Source: Adineta ricciae
Taxonomy: Eukaryota; Rotifera; Eurotatoria; Adinetida; Adinetidae
Direction of reading: 5' to 3'
Length of the DNA: 64,000 nucleotides
Assembly: GCA_905250025.1 (NCBI GenBank)
Contig: CAJNOJ010000028.1
Coordinates: forward strand, 372,001 to 436,000
Shown: positions 18,741 to 38,448 of the stretch, piece by piece
Layout: each line of letters begins with the position of its first letter
Numbering within the stretch: position 1 is the stretch's first letter
Position numbers and translations under genes: made by a program
Notes under the pieces: generated by a model
Databases searched by the model: none
Told to the model about the DNA's origin: nothing
Seen by the model: only the letters and a program-made list of their open reading frames with translations

Positions 18741-21592
18741 ATGACTACATCTCCACTACCTGATAATGGCTCAAATTCTGGTAAACTATTTCCTCTGAAG
18801 GATAATCTTTGCTAACTATCTGATAATAATAACTCATTTCAGATACTCATGATTTATCAGTACTGAAATTTTCACCTAAACATGATCAACAAGTATTCCG
18901 TCGTGCATTTATTCAATCCACAACCAGTCTATTTGTGATAGTATGCGGAGCATGTGCCTTCCTAGTTTATCTCATTCTAGAACCTTTCATACACAGCATT
19001 CTATGGGCCATACTTACCGGTGCATTGCTATTTCCATTTAAACATCGTTTAACTTCACTGACACTTCGCTATTTACAACAATTAGATACAAACTCATATT
19101 TAGTATCCTATGGTCTCGTTATACTCTTACCTTTGCGAATCTTTGATAAGACAATCGAGTCAATTGGACCCATATGCATTCAGAACTATAAATCACTGTT
19201 ACTCACTAGTATATTTTTGCCATCCATTGAGTTTCTTCAATCGGACATTGTCTATGAATGGATAACAACAATTGGGTACGATTATTTGATATTATTTCAA
19301 AGATTTATATATTTATTTGATTCCTTATGGGTGATAATTTTATTTACTATTTATTTATGTGTTGTGTTTATTTTCTATAATAATTCATTGATTTTACAAT
19401 ACGTACTGAAAACATTAGCAGTACCAATTTGGTCTTGTCTATTTATTTACCTTTCACAATTCTTTCCGGTTAATTATCGATTATTAATAATTACATTTAG
19501 TGCTTTTTTAATATGCTGTGGTTATCTGATCGATCAGAAGGTTAACCGTAAGTTTCGTTGCTGACGATTGTCTGTGTCTTTCCACATATAGTTTTATCAT
19601 AGAATCGAGTTCTTCTCAGATTGATCAACATCAGCAGACAATACTCATTCGAACATGCAATTACTTTAATCATTTTCGAACTTACTTATATATGAAAAGA
19701 ACAGAAACTATTCTGCCATCCTCGTCATCGTCGACAACCTATTTCAAATTTGTGCTCTGGTCCTTCATGGCGATTAAAGTCTATCAATTCTATTGGTATC
19801 TCATTCCAATATCGATCTTTGTTATTATATACAAGAGCATTAAATATCTTCTTCTCAATTTATATATTTACTTACGTCGACAAGTAGGTTCACAAGATCT
19901 CATTCAACGATTTATCCAATTTTGGAAGATTCGGTAAACGGAAGTTTTTGTTTCTCATCTGTACTCTTTTACTATCCGTTCTAGACGCGAAGTTTTACTA
20001 CCAGCACCGCTAAATGGTCTTATGCGTTTTTTTCTCAAAGGAGATAAGAAGATCAATCACCTATTACAAGGATCCGTTGATTATCTCATTAGTGCAGGGA
20101 TCATTGTCACTCTATTTATCTTTATACTTTTTGGTACCATACTTCTTATCATACAAGTTAATTAACTTCATTTTCTTTAATAAAGTTTTAACTTTATTTG
20201 TTCATCTAGATTCAACATGAAGGTCTACAAATGATCAATTTAATCAGTAGTTTTGTCAATGAAAGTACTGTAGTACAACATATATTACCCGACAAAGAAC
20301 ACGTAAGTCATTGGATGGATACAGCCGTGAATAAGTTTTACATAGCCGGAAGACTTTGGATTATTACGCAAGTAAATAACGTTTTTATTTGAGGTGCCAT
20401 TTAATGTTATTGACTATTGATAGGTTGCAAAAGTACAACCCTCTCGAGCCGAGCCTCGATGCTGTTTTCCATTAGGTGTTGTGTCTGGCGAATCACCTTA
20501 TATGCATGTAAGACTCGTTAATACCCCTAAAAAGGAGGTTAAGGCGAAAACGGAGTGCTTTTTTCTAATATCATTAGACTCAAATACGTGGCGCCGGTAG
20601 TTTATCGAATAAAAACCTTGAAGAACAAATATTACAGCTATGGGATCGGTTCTATACTTACATAACCAACACTTCTACGATACTTCCTTCGCACAAAAAT
20701 CGTAGTCGAATAGTCCAATCATCATTCGATCATACGTTCCTTATACCAAACTTATTCTCGTACGTGCAAACTAATTTTCAATTACACATTAACGATTTTA
20801 TCCGTCTCATACGTGATAACCTTGACCTATTCCATACTATTTGGTTAAATGCGACGCCACTATTAACAGGGCTATCAACAACAATATCGTTATTGTATAC
20901 CGGCGGTTTTGCTTTATTGAATTTTTTTGTTTCATTTATTGTATTTGTTACTTTACTGTTCTACCTGTTATCAAATTCTGATCAATTCACTTATCGACCA
21001 ACACAATGGCTCAATAATATTCTAGCAATAGGTGGTTCGGGTCTTGGTCAAGCTGTGAATGATGTTGTTACCAGTGTATTTATTGCTTCGTTGAAAATCG
21101 CTTCATTCTACGGTCTTTATACATATACTTTGCAAACTTTAGTTGGCTCAAATCTAGTTTTCCTCCCAGCAGTCATCGCAGCTATATGTGCGGTGATGTT
21201 AAAGTCTTATTGGGCAGCGTTGCCGGGCTGTTTGGATATTTGGCTCGTACAACAAAGACCGTTCGGTGCACTGCTATTATTAATCGCTCAGATTATACCG
21301 GTTTACATTGTCGATACAGCTATCTATAGTGAAGTTAAAGGTGGTGGGCATCAGGTAAATGACTTCGAAAGTGTATACTCGCAGTGCAAAACTTATAATC
21401 TGCGTTTTTTTCTTTTTGTTTTTATAGTATTTAACTGCATTAGCTATCGCAGGTGGAGTGTATTATCGAGGTATCGAAGATGCTTTCAGTGGTCCTATCA
21501 TTTTATGCTGTTTGTTGGTTGGTATTCGAATGTATAATGAAACGATTGCCACAGTCTCATTGACTTATGTTAAAAGTCGTCTCACTCATTGA
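18741..21592 (+). CDS. TMEM245: TMEM245-like multi-pass membrane protein (AI-2E transporter superfamily)
   Basis: The start MTTSPLPDNGSNS splices to an exon from about 18842. That exon encodes FRRAFIQSTTSLFVIVCGAC and ALLFPFKHRL, a block like the N-terminal region of animal TMEM245. Many hydrophobic helices follow across several exons (18850-19560, 19690-19935, 19985-20210, 20590-21350). The last exon begins after 21427 and contains YLTALAIAGGVYYRGIEDA and GPIILCCLLVGIR, the conserved C-terminal signature of the AI-2E/TMEM245 family, and ends at 21592. The molecular function of TMEM245 is unsettled. The next gene (ABCC) starts only 122 bp downstream on the same strand, so an operon-like arrangement is possible. 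Confidence 0.85.
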
Positions 21593-21714
21593 TCTAATTG
21601 TGCCAATAATGTCGAAAAAAAACCTGACACATGTGATTTTTATTTCATATATTATTTAGGAGGAATAAATGGTTTTTTCTCAATGGAAAGCTCAATAACT
21701 TTTCTTTATTGTAG

Positions 21715-26983
<5,269 letters not shown>

Positions 26984-27244
26984 ACTATTATTCATGATGC
27001 TGTAGAACAGATTATATCTTTTCAAATCGTACATACACTCAGGAATTCGTATGTTTCATTTGGATCGATCAACTAGGCTTGAATTTAGCATTTCAATCTC
27101 ATCACTCCCATGATCTGTTTTAAAGTTTTAGTCATATTTGATGTCACAGTGGAAGTAAGATTTATGTATGCACTTTTATGTCATAGGAAAAATAAAATTC
27201 AATATCAGAATGAAAAAAAAAGTTCACTCATTAAAATACGTCAA
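26984..27244. other. Intergenic region between convergent ABCC and TSR genes
   Basis: About 260 bp between two convergent stop codons. It contains AATAAA at about 27192-27197 that could be a poly(A) signal for the ABCC transcript. No gene seen. Confidence 0.5.
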
Positions 27245-30200
27245 TTAATCGTCAAACCAAGAAGCAAACCAGTCTATGATGCTTCGTCGTCGTCGTCCTA
27301 CAAAGGAATACGATTTTGAGAAAAACAATCACAATCTCATGCATTGTATCTTTACTTGATGTACAACTGGGATAGTAGCATGGCCGAGGTCCGTTCGTTG
27401 ATGAGCTAGGAGTGCACGTCGTGCAGCTTGCACCCTGATTATTGATACAAGTTCGTTGCCGAACGTATGTACCTTGACCGCATGTCACAGTACATTGGCT
27501 ATTCGCCCATGCTGACCATGTACAAACTAAGAAAATTAGATTAAATTTTATTATGTCTCTTGAACACCACTACTTACCGTTGCAAATATATGTATTACAC
27601 AATGCAGTAGTGTTTGTGAATGTGCCGCAGGCGCTTGAATTGGAACAAGGTATAGGAATTGATGCATCTGATGACGCAATATTGTAACATGTTCGATTTA
27701 CTACTTGTGTACCGTTGCCACATGTTTTCGTACACGTCGTAGCAGGTACAAATGGACCGAATTGACAGACTAAATTAGAGGAATATATTCGAACGTAGCT
27801 TTGACAATGGCTCCTGTGTTGATTCTAACCTTCACATAGTGAATTCTGACATATTTGTGATTGATTATTAACACCTGCGCAAGTATCACATGGTGTAAAC
27901 GAATTCAAGTATAAGCAAGATCGTTGCCGTGTTTGTGTGCCCAAGCCGCATAGCGCACTGCATGTTGACCATGCTGTCCAACTGAAATATGAACAATCTA
28001 TTTGATAAGAAAAGAAATATGAACTATGATTTTATTATATTCTCTTTTTGTAAAATGGGGATAGATTTACTTGAACAATTGCTGGATATCAACATTGCTT
28101 TCGGAGTCGTATCAGCAGTATTATTCGGTTTCATACATTGATAGGTACGACATGAATTTTCCATCCAAACAGTCCCAAGCTAAAATGCATTCTGAACAAA
28201 GAGTCAAACTCGGAATGCACATATACATACGGCATGTCGCGTATTATTCAATCCGTAACAACCGCAATCACACCATAGACTACATGAATTTGTTGCACTA
28301 TTCCATGCATATGGTGATCGACACATACATCCTGGTAGTTGTGACAGACACCATGTTGTGTTTGTCGGGTCCGAGCAAAGTGTAGGACATATTGTATTAG
28401 TCGAATTGATGTACACTTGACTGACTGGACATACTACAGTTAACATGAGAAATCAATTCAGGGATCATTAGAGAAAAACTTCGAATGAATTGTTTACTAG
28501 AACAATCGATCAGCTCAGGACAGGAGGTTACATTGAATGCTACTCCATCACAACCGTTGCCTCCTGAGAAAGGCAAACTAAGATTTAAGATAATGTTCGA
28601 AAAGTTTTTCTACCATATAATGGTTGCGGGTTATCACAAACACGTGTGGTGTATTTGGTTGCAGTTTTGCCGCAAGTGGCCGAACAAGCTGACCAGTCTT
28701 TCCATGAACTCCATGCTCCGTCAACTACGATACAATAATGACTATTTACTGAGCAAATTTCTGTGGAATAAATATCGTACTTGGACAATTTTGCGAAGCA
28801 GTACATGTTTCTGTAAGCGTTGAAGAGCCAGGACATGATACACCGCCAAATGTTGGTATTATTTGTGCGCAAGTACGTGTACGAACAGTCTGGGATGTAA
28901 AGAGAAGGGAAATATAGTTGTCATCAGTTTATTGTCACGTAGTGTTTACTTACAACTCCAGTGCCACATGTTACTGAGCAAGGACTCTGTTCACTCCATG
29001 TCGTCCATTGACCATTGACTATCATATTACAAAAATGAACAGTATGAGGATGTCCACGAGAAAGTAATTGGATACAAACTCGGGCAATTGATATTTGTGG
29101 AACAAGTAATTGTTTGTGTAGCTGAACCAAAACACGGCTGTCCACCATTCGATTGATCAGTACACAATCTTGTGCGTGTTTGTGTACCACTACCGCATGA
29201 AGCAGTACATTCAGAATAAGTACTCCAATCGCTCCAGATGCCATCGACAGGACAACCAATCAACGAATCACAAGATTCGATCTCGTAATTCGAGCCAACA
29301 CATGGTAGACCCATTGTACTACAGTTTCGAACCTTTAACAAATTAAAGAAAAAAGGATTAATTACTTTCTGCTCGAACAGTAACAAAAATATTACGTACT
29401 CGTCGTCTAATACCTAGTCCGCCTAAGCACAGAATAAGACAGGTTTATACGAAAGAATGAAACAGCTGATGGCAATAACTCTTACATGTTGCTGCACATT
29501 CAGACCAAGTATACCAACTTGTCCAGACACCATTACCTAAGGAATTCATTATCTAAGCTCTTAAGCATTCAACTCTTCAAATACTTACTGATAGTAGGAC
29601 TTGCAGCTGTGAATGAGAAAATAAAAACAGTCGTAAATAGTCGAGTATCTGTTAATAAATCGTTCACATACCGCAAGTGGTATTGCCACATCCACCATCG
29701 ACTTCGACAGATGATCCAACGCAAGGTATGCCATCACTAGAAGGCACAGGATTGGAACAAGTCCGATTACGATATCGTCGGCCACCAGCACAAGTTGATG
29801 AACATACGGTCCAGGTACTCCAACTAATCCAATTGCCATCTACTGGACATGTACCTGATCCATTACAGATTGCTGTTTCCATTGCATTACCCGCACATAA
29901 TTGTCCACTTCAATTGGTAAAGGTGTAACACATTAGATGGGACTTATTTCATTGCTCAGTAGCTTACCCATTTGAAGGCTGAGGTGAATCACATGTACGA
30001 AAACGATATTGACTACCACTAGCGCATGATGTCGATGAACAATTTGTCCAACTTGTCCAACTTCCCCATCCGCCGTCGACTGAATTAGACAGAATCACAC
30101 ATTCGATTCTTGAAATACATCTGTCATACTCTTACCTGGACATGTGATATTCGTCTCACATTCCTGTGCTTGCAAGGATGAACCAGAACATTGTTCGCCT

Positions 30201-33200
30201 CCCACTACCACTGTACAATTTCGTGTTCTGAATTGATTGATATTTAGTTTTATTTAAATCAATGAAAACCATTAGTTACTCACCGAACTTGAAGTCCAAT
30301 TCCACACGTGCCACTGCATACACTCCACGTAGTCCAATTTCCCCAAATACCTGCCGCTACGAACAAATCGATATACAACGAATTTCGTCGGGATTAAAAC
30401 GATCGATTCTACTAACCAGGACATGTTCTGTTCTCGTTACATACTGCCGTTTCCAAAGCATGTCCAATACATAACTCCTCGAAATTATTCGTATTATTAC
30501 AATAGCGAATCTACATTGAATTGAGTCAAATACCGTAGGATTGCAAATCAAAACAGGAAAACACGTACTCGAGTATGGATGCCTGGACCACATGTTGTGC
30601 TGCAAGATGAGTAACTTCCCCATTCACTCCAATTGCCATTGACCGGGCAGCTAACGTTTGTATTGCAACTTTGTATTCGTAAAGCATCACCGGAACACAA
30701 GGAACCACCAAGGGCTGGAGAGGAAGTATTACATGCTCTATATCGTATGAAAACGATGCATAGGTCGAAGTATTTGTCCGTAAAGTGTACCTTGTCTGAT
30801 ATTGAGTGCCATTTCCGCAACTTGCAGAACATGCTGACCAATCAGACCACTGGCTCCAGTTTCCATTGGCTAATTACATAGATACAAACACATCGTTTAG
30901 TAGATACTACCAGAAAATGCTATTTACTTGAATTCCATGGTGCTGGAGCTACGAAGAAAGGAAGACAAGGATGTATATATATCCGTTCGCAAGAAAAAGA
31001 TTCTTTATATCAATGCTCACTAGTACAGACAAATCCGGAATCGCATGCTTCAACAAGAACGGAAGTACCAACACAACTTATTGAGCCAGCTGGTAAACAT
31101 GTTCGATTACGGATTCGAATACCGTATCCACAAGAAACCTGCGAATTGAAAAAAATCAATGATTGATAATTGATAATTGTCTTCTTACTGAACAATTAGT
31201 TGCATTTGACCATTCACTCCAGATTCCCAACACTATGACAAAGGAGATGGGTTGACGATTTTTCTGTATCGAAACATTTATATTCTTTACCTGGACAGGT
31301 GACATTAGATATATTACATAGAATAGTATTAACTGCTGAACCAATACAAGTTATACCACCAAACTGTGGCGATGGATTCGAACAATTTCTACAATGAAGA
31401 AAAAGCATAGAATTTAATTCACTTATATACGAGTTTACCTGAATCGAAGTCGGTAACCTACACCACATGTCGATGAACACGCTGATTCGGTCCAGTTTGA
31501 CCAGCCGCCATCGACTAAAAGTGTGGACATATTTGAGAAATACTAACAAAGATTTCTTTTTCGGAATATATTCTACTTGGACAAGAAATATTCGTTGCAC
31601 AAGTTCGTATGTCTTTTGAATCGCCGATACATTGTAAACCTATCAATGACATTATATGAATAGAAGAGAAAATTTCCATCAGATATGGTTTCTAGTCACC
31701 TCCATATTGCGGTAAAGGTGTATTACAGGTACGTGTGCGTATCTGCGTTCCATTAGCACATCTGAATAGAAATGAAAGTAATTCTACTGTACGGCGGTAA
31801 CACATACGTCACTGAACAGGGCCCATATTCAGTATAGTTGGACCAACCACCATCGACTATCAATTGCAACAAATGTATTTGTGTAATTTTTCCATTGAAA
31901 CACTTTACTTGGGCAAGTTATATTAGTTGCACATGCTTGATATTCCAGAGGTACACCGATGCATGGATTTCCACCATTCGTTTGTCCCGTACAATTACGA
32001 TACCCTTTTCAACATCAATTCCATTAGATGAAAGCAACATACAATCCGATTAACGCTCACGAGCTCGGGTTCCATTACCGCAAGTGCCTGCACATGTTCC
32101 CCAGATCGCCCAATCAGACCAAGTTCCATTCGCTGTTATTCAAAAACAATGGTTGGCATATGCTAATGTCTCAAATTACAGAAGCAGGGAAACTCACTGG
32201 GATTGTTTGCACTTACTGGAACGAGACAAAGAGAAATTGAGACTATCCATACTGTTATGTATATATAAATTTCAATACGTACGAACAATACAAGGAATTT
32301 GATCGTTACATGTTTGATATTGATAGTTTGATCCAGTACAGGGAGCTCCATTGTTGGCTGGCGGTGGATTTGTACAATTTCTGTCAATACGGACATTCTT
32401 ATTTTAATAGAGAAACCGGTTAACGCCACACTACCTTGTTCGCGTTTGTGTACCTCCGGAACAATTCAACGAACAACTAGACCAATCTGTCCATAGAGTC
32501 CATGCGCCATCGACTAAATTGGGTAGATTGATGGTAGTAGACAAACGATATCTCTTCTTCTGAAACTCACCTGGACATGATACATTCGATTGACAATAAG
32601 CGGTTTCAATGGGTGAACCAATACATTGATCACCACCATAATTTGGCGTTGGATTATTACATTCACGAACCTACAACGCAACTCACTTTTTGTTTGTTTT
32701 CTCAACAAATACAAGTTACTCGTGTATAAACACCTGTGCCGCAAGTTGCACTGCACGCTGAATAATTACTCCATGCGCTCCACTCACCATTGGCTAAAAC
32801 GGGATGCATTTGTTGTTAATATAGAACGTATCTAGAGTGCAACCTACCAGGGCACGGCCTGTTGAGATCACACGTTTCTTCTAGTCTTGTTGCGCCGATA
32901 CACATAAGACCACCTCCAAGTGGAAGAGTACATGTACGCGTTCGGACCCTGGTACCATTGCCGCAAGTACCTACACAAGCTGACACAGCACCTGGTGAAA
33001 CACAGAAAATGAAATGAAGAGCATTGCAATGTATAATCGATTCGGCGCATACTCCACGATCCCCAGACACCATCGACAGGACAGTCGATGCCAGTCGAAC
33101 ATATTTCTGTTTCAACTGTTGATCCATCGCATTGTTGACCACCGTTTGCTGGTGCCGGACTGCCACAAATACGCTGCATACAGTTCAATCCATGATTCAA

Positions 33201-36036
33201 TAGATCATCGCTCAAAGCAATTCAATGACCTAACTTACCACACGCGCTCTCGTACCATTACCACAAGTACCACTACATTGCGAAAAATTTGACCAAGTCG
33301 CCCAATTACCATCGATCGGACATGTTTGTGATGAATTACAGGATGTGATATTGATAGGCGATCCAACACAATAACTACCACCATAGCTTGGCAACGGATT
33401 TGTACAAGCTCTAACAAATCATCTCGAGTAGGATTTTTCACATAGAAGAAATACGAGAGAACAAACCTAGTTTGCACTTGAACGCCTGTGCCACATGTCG
33501 TAGAACAAGCACTCCATACCGACCAAACAGTGTAGCCGCCATTTGCTAATTATTGACGAATTAGAATATATACGCATTTTTGAGAAATGATCTGTAAGCT
33601 TACTTGCATTGAATGGATTGACTAAAGAGAAGAACAGCAAGAGAAGATTTAACTCAAAGAGAGAGAACAATCGGATGTCAACCTACCGACACAGGTAACG
33701 TTTGTATCACACAATTGTGTATCAAGTGCTGAACCCAAACAAACACCACCATTTAATGCACCAGTACAATTACGCGTTCCTAAGAAAAATAGTCACTTAG
33801 TTATAATAGATTATTTTCCTTAATTCGAATAACATACTATAGACTGACGCAGTGCCACATGTTGCCGGACATGAAGACCAAGTCGTCCACGTTATCCAAT
33901 TTCCATCGACTGCAAAAAGAAATGATTTAACTTACATCTTACTCTGCATGGTAACAATATACCTGGACAAATTATACTTGTATTACAAGTTGTTATATTG
34001 ATTGCATCACCAATGCAACCAAAACCTGCGCCAAGGCACTGCCGTGTTTGATATTGATAACCAACACCACACGAAACTGAGCAAGCACCAAAACTAGTCC
34101 AATTACTCCAATAACCAATCTCTACACAAGCTATCATTTATTTTAGTTGTATGCGATGGCTTAAACAGACCATTACACTGGTACGAGCTATTGTATCCGG
34201 AACAATTACGAAATTGTAAACCGTAACCAGAGCATGATAGTCCACCAGCTGTTTCATTGACACAATCACGATAACTAGCTTGTAAGCCATAGCCACAAAT
34301 AGCTGAGCATGTTGAATAGCTACTGTAACTAGTCCATACCCCTTCGACTAAAAACAAAGAGGAAAATTGCAGTCTATCGATTAAATATTGGAGTATCATA
34401 CTAGGACAAGCTCCCGCATAGCAACTCATCGTATTGATACTTGATCCACTGCAAGACACAGAACCCGATCCGTCGACGGACGCGCTTGTACAGTTTCGAT
34501 AGGCCGTCCGTATTCCGTTTCCACAAGAAACACTACATGAACTCCATGTGGACCAACCCGACCAAGTGTCCGTTCCCGGACAAAGGATATTCGTTGCACA
34601 TCTAAGTAATTGTACGCCCGAACCGTTACAATATAGACCACCATTTGCTGGCACTGGATTTGTGCAAGTGCGATATCTTGTTTAAGTAGAAATCATTGCA
34701 TAACATGCTACATTGAATAGATCAATTATGTTTCACTTACTGTGGCCTTGAACCATTGCCACTGAAATGAAGCAAAATAAAAGAATATGTTTTTATTAGT
34801 GACAGTTGCCTTATGAATTTAACAAAACATACCAAGTTGCCGAACAAACGACTACTGCTGGATCTGTCCAAGCACTCCAATCACCATTCGCTAATAGTTA
34901 AGAAATAGACATATGACAATAGTAGTTACAATGAAAACTTTCTGCCAGCAGAGAAAGCCTACTTGGTGTGGGTAAAGCATCTGTCGAAACATAAATGAAC
35001 TTTGACAAAATTTTGTTTTCATTCAATATTTTCCTCACTCGTATTGCAAATTGTTCCTATTTGTGTGATCACACCACCTGGATTGCAGACATACGTAGCA
35101 CATGTTCCATTCCATACTGAGTTTAGCTACAAAAAAAGCACGTTGGATCTATCTTCAGAGTATGTAACTGTAAAAATTATCGATTACCTGATGATAACCA
35201 GATGATGCATCTACACAGCCGCAATCGCATTCTCGAACACATAATCCGGCAATCGTTTCGCGGAAATAACCGGGATCACACACACAACCAACTGATTTTA
35301 TTGTGCAATTCGATGTGTTGTTACGAGACTGACAAGTAACACCACAGTCCGTATAGTTCCTTTCAATATGACTGTTGATTGGACACGGTTCTATAGAAAG
35401 AAACACATGATTGCATTTGCTCTCCGATTATAACTCGCTAACAAACCATCACAGACAGGTTGTTCTACACAAGGTTCTGATACAACATCTTCACCATCAC
35501 AAAGACCACATGGTTGACCGTCAGACGTTAAGCATTGTCGCGTTTGTAGTCGATAGCCTGTGTTACACGAAGACGAACATGGATATGCCGTGAAATTCGT
35601 CCATGTACAAAAGGGACATGGATCTCGTGAACAATTCATTCTTTGAACTTCGAACGATGTATTAGCAGGCAATTCCCAACACCCATAGCAAGGTACTGTT
35701 GTGTTTGTTGTACAGTTTCTCGACTAAAAATAAAGATACTTGATAGCAGTCCAATATTTAAACTGACTCATCATTACTCTTGTGAACGTTCCATTTCCAC
35801 TAGACGAAAATAGAATATCATTAATTTCGAGGTATGATGTGTTTTTCATCTTACCAAGTGACACTACATGCCCAGGTAGTCCATGTTGTTGGAGAACAAT
35901 CTTGCGCGTAAGTCACATCTACTCAAAAACACCAAGCATCAGAAATAAATCTTGACAGTACTATAATTTAATAGAGTTTACCAGTATAAAAGATGATCCA
36001 TAGTAATAGGAGACAGACGAAAAATTTCATTTTCAT
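27245..36036 (-). CDS. Large secreted protein with about 28 thrombospondin type 1 repeats and TIL-like modules
   Basis: The first exon (ATG at 36036 or 36030) encodes a signal peptide, [17 protein letters not shown]. About 28 TSP1 repeats follow, mostly one per exon, with cores such as WSxWSxCSxxCGxG (for example [17 protein letters not shown] near 30600 and [17 protein letters not shown] near 34530). Two TIL-like cysteine modules interrupt them, at about 35155-35400 and 28204-28446, each ending in a CDCGC motif. Three further TSP1 repeats close the protein. The architecture recalls SCO-spondin and other TSR-rich matrix proteins; these bind glycans or guide cells. No transmembrane helix is seen, so secretion is likely. 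The last splice (27298-27355) is uncertain and moves the stop by a few bases (27245 or 27252). The repeat count is by eye. Confidence 0.85.
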
Positions 36037-36683
36037 GAGTCCAAAAAAAGGATATTTGTTCTGATTTGACCGAGTTACTTTTGGACAGGAATATTTTCAA
36101 TAGATTTGAAACAATACTGACGAGAAATTGGACGAATAAAAAGAACTCTGCTTGAAAAACAGAAAATGTATGAGAGCAACAAGAAACGAACGTATTTTTA
36201 ATACAATATATCATTGTGAATCGAGCAAAAGAAAGAAAATACATCATTACAATAGAATTAAAAAGAAGAACCCATATGAAAACATTGACAGTGACAGTAA
36301 AATAGAATGAAACCAGTACAAGTTCGTCGGTAGAGCCCACAATCGATTATATTTCAACATATATGTAAATAATTGATTACATGCACACATATCAGTATAC
36401 TTCGAACGAAATATTGCACTTTTAGTCACATGTACTTTAGAAGTCGACGATGAACTTATGTCGAATGTTTTCGATATTCAATCATAGCTCAACGGTACAT
36501 ATTTGTCTTTCATACTATTTTCAAATGCACACGTGAGTCAGTTTGAGTAACAGCTCTTTAATAGTTTAAAAGCAATTGAAAATACTTTTAACCTGCATTC
36601 TTATCGATACCTTCAACACACACGCTGCTTGCTTGCTTGCTTCATCGAGAAACGTTTCAACAAAAACACTCCTGCGATTCATC
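36037..36683. promoter_or_regulatory. Bidirectional upstream region between TSR gene and unknown gene
   Basis: The TSR gene leaves to the left and the gene at 36684 to the right, so both promoters probably lie here. The sequence is AT-rich with no assignable motif. An in-frame ATG at 36576 could extend the right-hand gene by 36 residues. Confidence 0.35.
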
Positions 36684-37292
36684 ATGCAACAGTCAAATTA
36701 TATCGCATATCCAAATCAAATAACTCAACCATTTCGTCCAATACCGCCAGCTAACTTTCTACAAGGCTCACCACCCTTTGTTAATCAGTCATTTGATCGT
36801 TTTAATGGAATGCGTCAAACTATTCGTCCTTATCGATATGTTTCTCGTCCATTACAGCCCTATCAAAATAATCCGGGATATCCAGGACCAAGGAAACTTC
36901 CACCTCGACTTCAATATCAACTTAAACTAATTCCTCCGCGACCACCTATTGCTATAGCTTATGAGACGAATCACAGACGAGATGTAAGAATGCCAATACC
37001 TCAAACGTTCGATCAATTGCCGACCGATCCAAGAATCGCACGAGAAGAAAAACGACAAAGTCTTGACTTGGATCTCGACAGCGATCTTTCATCCTTATAT
37101 AGTACACAACCAGTTGTGACAGATAATGCAAACCGAAATATACACAGTAAGATGGATTTCGACATGCGAAATAGAAATACACTTCGAGTACGAAGCAAAA
37201 AACAATCAGCGTGGGAAGATGACGACAATTCACAAGATGAAGATCATTCTCATACGTGTAGTAATCATATTCCAACACGTCCTTATAACTAA
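36684..37292 (+). CDS. Unknown Pro/Gln/Arg-rich disordered protein
   Basis: A single open frame of about 202 residues starting MQQSNYIAYPNQITQPF. I chose this ATG because the extra 36 residues from 36576 look unlike the rest. The first half is rich in Pro, Tyr, Gln and Arg (PRKLPPRLQYQLKLIPPRPP). The second half is charged with Asp/Ser runs (SLDLDLDSDLSSLYS) and ends in an acidic-His patch. No domain is recognised; the composition suggests an intrinsically disordered protein, possibly RNA-associated. The C-terminus may be altered by a splice near 37240. It could also be part of a larger transcript. Confidence 0.5.
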   Translation: MQQSNYIAYPNQITQPFRPIPPANFLQGSPPFVNQSFDRFNGMRQTIRPYRYVSRPLQPYQNNPGYPGPRKLPPRLQYQLKLIPPRPPIAIAYETNHRRDVRMPIPQTFDQLPTDPRIAREEKRQSLDLDLDSDLSSLYSTQPVVTDNANRNIHSKMDFDMRNRNTLRVRSKKQSAWEDDDNSQDEDHSHTCSNHIPTRPYN

Positions 37293-38448
37293 CTTGCAAA
37301 CAAAGACAAAATATAAAATTGTGTCGTGATTTTCTTCGCTTTTTGTTTAACATAACTGTATATTTTATGAGTAAAACGTGAAAAAAGTCTTCTGACGAAA
37401 TTTTTTGCCGTACAGCAATTTCATAATAAAACAATTGTGTACTTTTATTACGAATGCATTTCTTTTTTTTCGCATTTGATTAAAATCCAAAAAGAATGCA
37501 TATTATCATAAAATGCATTTAGAAAGTACCACTCATACTTCCCTAGTACACATATGTTGATACTACCTTCACATCATACTTATTCATTGAACCAATAAAG
37601 AATCGCATGACAAAATTTTGCACACTGAACGAGTGAAATCTTCAACAAGAAAAGTTTTCATTCATTTCTTTTCAAAACATCTACGCACGTTTTACTGTGT
37701 AGGCAGCAATCGGTTGTATCATCTTTCTTTCTCCTGCTGCATGATCTTTGTTTGTTTCTCTGGGTTAAAATATAAGATTTATCAATTGTATATCTTTAAA
37801 GAGTGTTAAAGAGTTCATTGTGATTTAAAAGATGTGACATTACTTTTAAACGTGCTATCTACTGGCTACCATTGTATTTAATTAGGTGGCAAGAGATGTT
37901 TTATTGTATCCATCGGAATAAATCTACACTAGGCGAATTAGTGTTGATTAAGAACGATCAATGATGATTTTAATAGACTTTTGTCTCTTATAGAATAATT
38001 TCTCCATTCTACATAAAACTGAAGTGGCACATAGAACTTTCCTCTTACATTAATATTGTTTGTCGATAGAATTTAGGTGATACACGATGAACCTTCCCTG
38101 CTAAGGCTTTTTCTGTGATATCATGCCACACCCATTCTCAAAACAATAGTTTCTCTGTATCTGATACTATAAATAACTGTTTGTGAATTCTGTTGTATGC
38201 ACAATTAAGTGGTTGAAGAAAAGAATAAGATGAAATTGTCGATAATATTCTCCTTTAGAAAAGCAAACAAAAGAAACCTGATTTCTCGTCCACTATTTCA
38301 ATGTATGACCGTCATAGTAACACAGCGATTTACAAAAGAAAAAGAACATCTTATCGCATTAACAACATAGAAAAAATGGCTCACAGTGTGCGATTATTAA
38401 TCACTCTCGCATCGCACAACAGTTTCAAAACGTTTTACTCAAAAAAGA
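37293..38448. other. Intergenic region before the ART-TPR gene
   Basis: About 1.15 kb, AT-rich, with many T and A runs. Short open frames (for example 37618-37809) have no recognisable features. It holds the 3' end of the unknown gene and the upstream region of the gene at 38449. Confidence 0.55.
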
